Shown: positions 60,401-64,000 of the stretch, one piece after another
Layout of the letters: each line of letters starts with the position of its first letter
Position numbering within the stretch: position 1 is the first letter of the stretch
Assembly: GCA_001661245.1 (NCBI GenBank)
Contig: KV454017.1
Span: 846,532 to 910,531 of the forward strand
DNA from: Pachysolen tannophilus NRRL Y-2460
Lineage: Eukaryota > Ascomycota > Pichiomycetes > Alaninales > Pachysolenaceae
DNA length: 64,000 nt
Direction of reading: 5' to 3'
Notes under the pieces: generated by a model
Seen by the model: only the letters and a program-made list of their open reading frames with translations
What the model was told of the DNA's origin: nothing
Database searches by the model: none
Position numbers and translations under genes: made by a program

Positions 60401-61227
60401 TAATTGGCATTCGCGTTGGTATTGGCATGAGAATTGGCAATAATTGGGGTACCTTCTTTTGAAGGTACGTCTTTCTCTATATCTATTTTAACTTCGGTAG
60501 AATCTATAATTGGTTTTAAATTTTTACCGCCGTGGCCTATCACAGCCGATCTTAACTTTGATGGGATAGAAAATTCCAAGTTAACCGGTTTTGTCAATTT
60601 CTTCAAGAGAAATCTTTTGGCCAAATGTACATCTTCAGTTTTACCTATAACTAAAAAAGTTCTTCTATTAGTTTTTGAAGATAAAATTGATTCAATATTA
60701 ACGTTATATTGAGTCTTTGCCTGTGATAAAATTTTAAATAATTCACCTTTTGGAGCATTCAATTGTTGTTCCAGATCTATATCAAAAGTTTCTTGAATTT
60801 TCAGAGATCTAATTACAACCAGTGGCAGCGATTGAACATTCTTTTTCATATTCCCCATGTTCCCGATACTTGTATCGGAAATAGAGTTGTTTTTAGTTTG
60901 ATCCAAAGAATCATTCACAACGGCGCTTACCGAATTTGGTCCCCAAGTATTCTTTGTTGTACTTGCATTTGGAACAGATCCTAAAGCAGGAAAAGAAACA
61001 TCATCCAAAACCAGCAGGGTGGTACCATTACCCTCATCAGATTTCTTGTTATTCCCCCCATTAAGCGCCTGGAAATGACTTTCATCTTTTGAATCTTCCG
61101 CGGTAGTTTCCGATTCAGTAACAGTTGCAGACGTTGATAAAACACTAGTATCAACAGCGCTTGATGGCTGTGATTCTTCTCTAGAACCAACAAACTGTTG
61201 AGCTAACAAATCAGCTGGATTCGACAT
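57433..61227 (-). CDS. SCP160: Vigilin-type multi-KH RNA-binding protein Scp160
   Basis: Scp160 binds many mRNAs on ER-bound polysomes and influences translation, tRNA recycling, ploidy and pheromone signalling through Gpa1. The 1264-residue protein is a string of KH domains. Clear GxxG loops are AVIGHGGKNLKPIID, LIGQKGETINEIRDE, MIGPSGVYVKRLEE, VIGKNGENVKDISA, IIGPNGSTMRDIIM, LIGPLGSIRKSL and IVGPQGRRIQQLREKTG. Several degenerate KH units lie between them, as in vigilins (14 in S. cerevisiae). The N-terminal 110 residues are disordered, with DDVSFPALGSVPN. Length matches Scp160 (1222). The C-terminal end (last KH plus KCKNSFLSSIN) is complete. Confidence 0.95.
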   Translation of the reverse strand: MSNPADLLAQQFVGSREESQPSSAVDTSVLSTSATVTESETTAEDSKDESHFQALNGGNNKKSDEGNGTTLLVLDDVSFPALGSVPNASTTKNTWGPNSVSAVVNDSLDQTKNNSISDTSIGNMGNMKKNVQSLPLVVIRSLKIQETFDIDLEQQLNAPKGELFKILSQAKTQYNVNIESILSSKTNRRTFLVIGKTEDVHLAKRFLLKKLTKPVNLEFSIPSKLRSAVIGHGGKNLKPIIDSTEVKIDIEKDVPSKEGTPIIANSHANTNANANYEENDDIYGHLINVVVKGDLESCKEAKKLILEIINEHTKTLSVRIPVSEILKPFIKTEIESNLSIPSDLEITIPNYDDKNSNILISGAREDVLKIRDQIKLLITSLEKTIKIEERKVPKATHKFLDVDLIFNKTGVLVKLPNADDPADTVVQFIGKPQNIGDAITFGKELTSKFASSVLNIAAAHGKNIEHAKILAAYFKYNGFFDELSSTYNITISSPSYSALANKNVQEVLVEFSGSTDQNEAIKAAKKAVIDKVNQTTPTLVRTISDIDPFVFNLIDSEIEDVASKANVTIIPLKKLANAGNSLILAANQNEGEFLPSAEEVASRLDEVDLALNKLRKLSESVTFKVIKISAKDQELVSGPGTSTLRTILSHYPKNTVEIVLHHDSEGPSEDAILIRGFGNNVGEVIKEIQKVIDDVKNYEIASKYQITVQYPTHLLSRLIGQKGETINEIRDEFGVKIDIEDHKSESDSEFTAIKLTGLQVNVDECSKKLEALSKKWADEKTIKMHIDHKFHRRMIGPSGVYVKRLEEKYNAQVRFPFDGSKANKDEVIIRGPSRGVNKVEEELKELLLYEIENGHRLNIQIPIKALPRVIGKNGENVKDISATTGVEMDFGQKDVEKENKLGYVDVELLGTRAGVSQAKAKINEIISEVENHVTVKLQVDPKYHRIIIGPNGSTMRDIIMKAGGSDIDKSEWRRLLRIPSQGSDSDEIVCSGDKRIVNSIVEQVKQLVQNRKDYITEDLELAKEKHGLLIGPLGSIRKSLQSEFNITVEIPRSESPSTTITLTGLKQDVDKAKAKIEELTKDDWLAEILVPASVHSAIAERGAFFRRLRNDLNVSVEHGPSAKIASALSNSVISKPPDEVYGGEDEKAKWTVIEDAQESLTETAPIPWRLKGEEKDVAKAKALIEKLVEKASNFNSTGYFYSSSPQVFSKIVGPQGRRIQQLREKTGCLIIIPRMSDKINNVIYVKGDKEGLEKCKNSFLSSIN

Positions 61228-62030
61228 GAAAATTTAAAAATCAGTAGTATCAGAGAAAAAAAAAAAAAAAAAAAAAAAACAACACCAAATAATTGAATAC
61301 CTAGTGGAATAAAAAATGAATTGATTAGAATAACCAAATATCTGGTATTCTTTATCTCTAATTTTCTTTCTTGATTTATTTATTTATTTTCTTCTGTTAA
61401 TATACTAAACAGATCAAGACAAACAAAATGTTGTTGCAAAATTTGCAATTTGCAATTTGCAATTATGAAAATAAATTACAGAAAAAAAAATTTTATAATA
61501 TATAGAATATTTATATATATATATATATAAACAAGGTAATTAAAAGTTGGCTTTTTAACAAATTGTTGAAGGTTCGTTGAATATGCAGAACCGACAAACC
61601 AACGTGGAAACTTTTTTTTTGTTTTTTTTTTTCTTCGAGGGAAAGCACAGTGAGAAAAATAGTAAAAAAAGGCAAAGGCAAAACGTCGTGCGCGTCTTGC
61701 GGATCAAAATGAAAACAATAGAAAACAATAGAAAAATAAATTGCGGAGCCAAAGCGCGAAACCAAAAAATTGCGGATGCACGAAAAATTGCTGGTGCAAA
61801 AAAAAAAAGAAAAAAGAGCGGTGAGAGAAGGGAAAGTGTGAAGGAGGTACCGCCCGGAACTTTTTAATTTTTTTCTTTTTGTGGGTCACCTAAAATCTAA
61901 GATCCGATCCCAGATGTACGCGCAGATTTAGTTATATCAGCTCTATCAGTTAGTTTAACGTTTAAACACAGACAGTCTTTAAATACTGAGTTTATTTTTA
62001 TATATTGTAACGTAAATTGTATATATGGCT
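61228..62030. promoter_or_regulatory. SCP160 promoter and PRM10-like 3' end
   Basis: 803 bp. An A run of 23 bases (about 61256-61279) adjoins the SCP160 start. A TTTGCAAT repeat lies near 61441-61463 and a TA tract near 61512-61530. The segment 61640-61860 is less AT-rich, with GTCGTGCGCGTCTTGCGG, repeated AATTGCGGA and a purine-rich run. Overlapping short open frames on both strands look like chance. Confidence 0.4.
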
Positions 62031-64000
62031 CTATAAAGTAAATAAACCTGTGCTCTTCTTGCCGAAAGGATAGACAACGATTGCAGCGGCAAAGAGACCA
62101 ACACTAATACCAATGGAAACTTCAACCATTGTTACACCAAAAGAAAGTGAAGTACCACTTGAGCTACTACTAGATGAAGAAGTATCATTTCCAACCAAAT
62201 CGTTAGCTGTTTCTACACCTGATAGTAATGAACTTTGGGATGCAATACCAGAAGGAACTTGTACAAAAATGGCAGGTAACATTGCTGCAACAGCCATACC
62301 TCTACCAACTCTTGAATATAAATTACCTAATATTCCAATAACAAATGCACCCATGGCAGAAGTAAACTCTGTAGCATCTGAAAAATGCTTTCCTGCAAAA
62401 TAAGTAACAACATAACCACCACCAGCAATTACTACCATAACTGGTAATTGAGATAATCTTGCTTGATTGATTAAGGCTAAACCAATTGCAAAAAGGGGAA
62501 CAAATAAAAATCTAAACCAAGGAGATATTTGTGTTATTTGAGTACATGTAGTATCTGAAGTAGCAGATTCATCAAGCCATCCATATAATGCAGCACCAAG
62601 AGTTATTCCAAAACCTAAAAATAAAGAATAAATAATCGCATAAAACATTCTAACTGATCCTGCAACAATATTTCTTGATTGTAATTCTAATGATCCACAT
62701 AAAATAATATAACCTGGTAAAATTAATGCTAATGAACTTTGAACAATACTTCCAAAACAGAAAAGATCACCACCTTTAATTGATCCAATGGCTCTTCCTA
62801 AAAATGAAACAACAATCGATGCTGTAACTTCAAAAACAGAAGAATATAAACTAGATCTAGTGGAAACATAAAATTGAATAAGTGCAACACATGTTCCAAT
62901 ACCAAAACAAATAGGCATATCTCTCCAACCACCACTGAAACCCCATGAAGCAACCATTGCACTTGAAAATCCATAAATAAAAACACAAACCCAAGGTGGA
63001 TACAATGGTTTTCTACTTAATAAATCATCAATCTTAGCATTTGCCTCTTCTACACCCATCAAATCATGTACAACAGCCTTATAAATTTTATGAACATCAT
63101 GTAATCTTGACAAGTCAAGACCTTGACTACATCTCACTAATTGAACTTCTGAAGTTCTTGTTGAAGCATCACCAAAAGAAACTAACATACACCCAGGGAA
63201 ATAAATAAATTGCCCATCAATTTCCAAGACTCTTGCTGTCATGACCATATACTCTTCTAATCTATGAGTTGGTGCACCGTATAACATTAAAGCCTTACAC
63301 ATACGCAAAATAAACCTTTGTCTTTGTAAAATAGCAGCAATATGTACTGTGATTTTAGCCTTAGTAGCTTCTCTTTTTGCCTTAAGTATATGTGATCTCT
63401 TATTTTGTTTTGGTCTAGTAGTACTAAATGATGGCATATTTTCAAATTCATTATCTGTAGAAGATCTCTTAAAATTTGCTTTTGAATGATGTCCAGGAAT
63501 TAAAGAACCAAGTCTTCTATGACCAGCATTTTTATTTGTATTTGATTTCACATAATTTTCCTCATCTGAATTAAATAAACTTTGTTGAGAAGTTGATCTA
63601 GGAATTCCTGAACCAATTCGTTTTAATTTGGATTTAATCTTGCTGAATTCACTACTATTAGTTTCTGAACGATCTAATGGTGACAGATATTTAGAAGGAA
63701 GATCTGAATCTGTTGATACCAATGTATTTTGTGATCTTGAATCTGCTGGATTCAGATACAATTTTAACAATGAAGACAATACACCTTCTTGGACTCTTTT
63801 AGGAGCATCAACAACATTTCCTGATGAACCATCAATTTGATTATCTCCAAAAATACCAGATTCATTATCTCTTAAATAATAATCAGGATTTGGTGCATAG
63901 AAATGTGAGCTATCAGTTGTAGAACCAGTATTTTGTGGATAAAGCTTATGTTGTTGAACCAATCCACGAGCCTGTTCCTCTAATTCTTCTGGAGAAAGAT
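62031..64000 (-). CDS. PRM10: Prm10/ThrE-family transporter, 5' end beyond the window
   Basis: Fungal Prm10-like proteins belong to the threonine/serine exporter (ThrE, DUF1212) family; in S. cerevisiae PRM10 is pheromone-induced and the substrate is not known. The frame is open from the right edge (reading LSPEELEEQARGLVQQHK) to the stop at 62031, at least 656 residues, with no start inside the window. A disordered Ser-rich part (GVLSSLLKLY, GSGIPRSTSQQSL) comes first. The conserved ThrE block follows: RFILRMCKALMLYGAPTHRL, FIYFPGCMLVSFGDASTRTS. About ten membrane helices come next, including GDLFCFGSIVQSSLALILPG and GFGITLGAALYG. In S288C this gene is split into PRM10 and YJL107C; here it is one frame. 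Confidence 0.9.
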   Translation of the reverse strand, partial: LSPEELEEQARGLVQQHKLYPQNTGSTTDSSHFYAPNPDYYLRDNESGIFGDNQIDGSSGNVVDAPKRVQEGVLSSLLKLYLNPADSRSQNTLVSTDSDLPSKYLSPLDRSETNSSEFSKIKSKLKRIGSGIPRSTSQQSLFNSDEENYVKSNTNKNAGHRRLGSLIPGHHSKANFKRSSTDNEFENMPSFSTTRPKQNKRSHILKAKREATKAKITVHIAAILQRQRFILRMCKALMLYGAPTHRLEEYMVMTARVLEIDGQFIYFPGCMLVSFGDASTRTSEVQLVRCSQGLDLSRLHDVHKIYKAVVHDLMGVEEANAKIDDLLSRKPLYPPWVCVFIYGFSSAMVASWGFSGGWRDMPICFGIGTCVALIQFYVSTRSSLYSSVFEVTASIVVSFLGRAIGSIKGGDLFCFGSIVQSSLALILPGYIILCGSLELQSRNIVAGSVRMFYAIIYSLFLGFGITLGAALYGWLDESATSDTTCTQITQISPWFRFLFVPLFAIGLALINQARLSQLPVMVVIAGGGYVVTYFAGKHFSDATEFTSAMGAFVIGILGNLYSRVGRGMAVAAMLPAIFVQVPSGIASQSSLLSGVETANDLVGNDTSSSSSSSSGTSLSFGVTMVEVSIGISVGLFAAAIVVYPFGKKSTGLFTL

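Noticed and set aside
61577-61867. 96-codon plus-strand frame upstream of SCP160
   Set aside because: Lys/Arg-rich by composition, overlapped by equally long frames on the other strand, no motif.
1-64000. Transposons, LTRs, virus-like elements or CRISPR
   Set aside because: No long terminal or inverted repeats, reverse transcriptase, integrase or transposase motifs were seen in any frame.

Overview
The window is nuclear DNA of an ascomycete budding yeast (Saccharomycotina). The genes are compact and mostly intronless. Intergenic DNA is very AT-rich, with long A/T runs and microsatellites. The introns have GTAAG-type 5' sites and perfect TACTAAC branch points. About 23 protein genes and one tRNA-Asp gene are visible. 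There is one 600-base run of N (33972-34571). I see no transposon, LTR, CRISPR array, rRNA or virus-like element. Species cannot be fixed from the sequence. The codon CTG is rare, is absent from several conserved domains, and sits where Ala or Ser would fit better than Leu at several sites. This hints at a CUG-reassigned lineage; low GC plus a possible Ala reading brings Pachysolen-type yeasts to mind, but that is inference. Residues quoted here use the standard code except at CTG.

Layout. 1-8.2 kb: 5' part of NSP1 (FG nucleoporin, minus), GPM1 (phosphoglycerate mutase), a GYP6-like Rab GAP and RRN6 (Pol I core factor). 8.4-19.7 kb: an OCRL-like inositol 5-phosphatase, a HER1/GIP3-like LRR protein, RCN1 (calcipressin), CIC1 (60S biogenesis) and ELF1 (intron directly after its ATG). 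19.7-21.6 kb is a 1.9-kb stretch without a gene. 21.6-28.1 kb: BUD22, PCP1 (mitochondrial rhomboid), tRNA-Asp and HEH1/SRC1 (three exons, inner nuclear membrane). 28.5-37.9 kb: SAM35, STE12 and KSP1. 38.2-43.2 kb: GPI8, IRC3 and UBX5. 43.5-52.7 kb: an unidentified polyQ coiled-coil protein, LRP1/RRP47, DBF4, SLM4/EGO3 and CDC34. 53.9-64 kb: a YeeE-type sulfur transporter, AIP5, SCP160 and a PRM10-type transporter that runs off the right edge.

Gene order, compared with my memory of the Saccharomyces cerevisiae map, supports the calls. LRP1-KSP1-SAM35-STE12 is one block there (YHR081-YHR084). GPI8-IRC3-UBX5 is another (YDR330-332), DBF4-CDC34 a third, RCN1-ELF1 a fourth, and NSP1 and GYP6 lie close together. 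Here the GPI8-IRC3-UBX5 block lies between KSP1 and LRP1.

The genes are mainly housekeeping. They cover ribosome synthesis (RRN6, CIC1, BUD22, LRP1), nuclear envelope and pore (NSP1, HEH1), mitochondria (PCP1, SAM35, IRC3), cell cycle and ubiquitin (DBF4, CDC34, UBX5), nutrient signalling (KSP1, SLM4), calcineurin and PP1 control (RCN1, HER1/GIP3), mating or filamentation (STE12) and polarity (AIP5). The least ordinary items are the CTG pattern, the HEH1 intron whose retention would give a one-membrane-span isoform, the STE12 control region (two exact pheromone response elements and a start-overlapping uORF), the YeeE-type transporter and the OCRL-type phosphatase.
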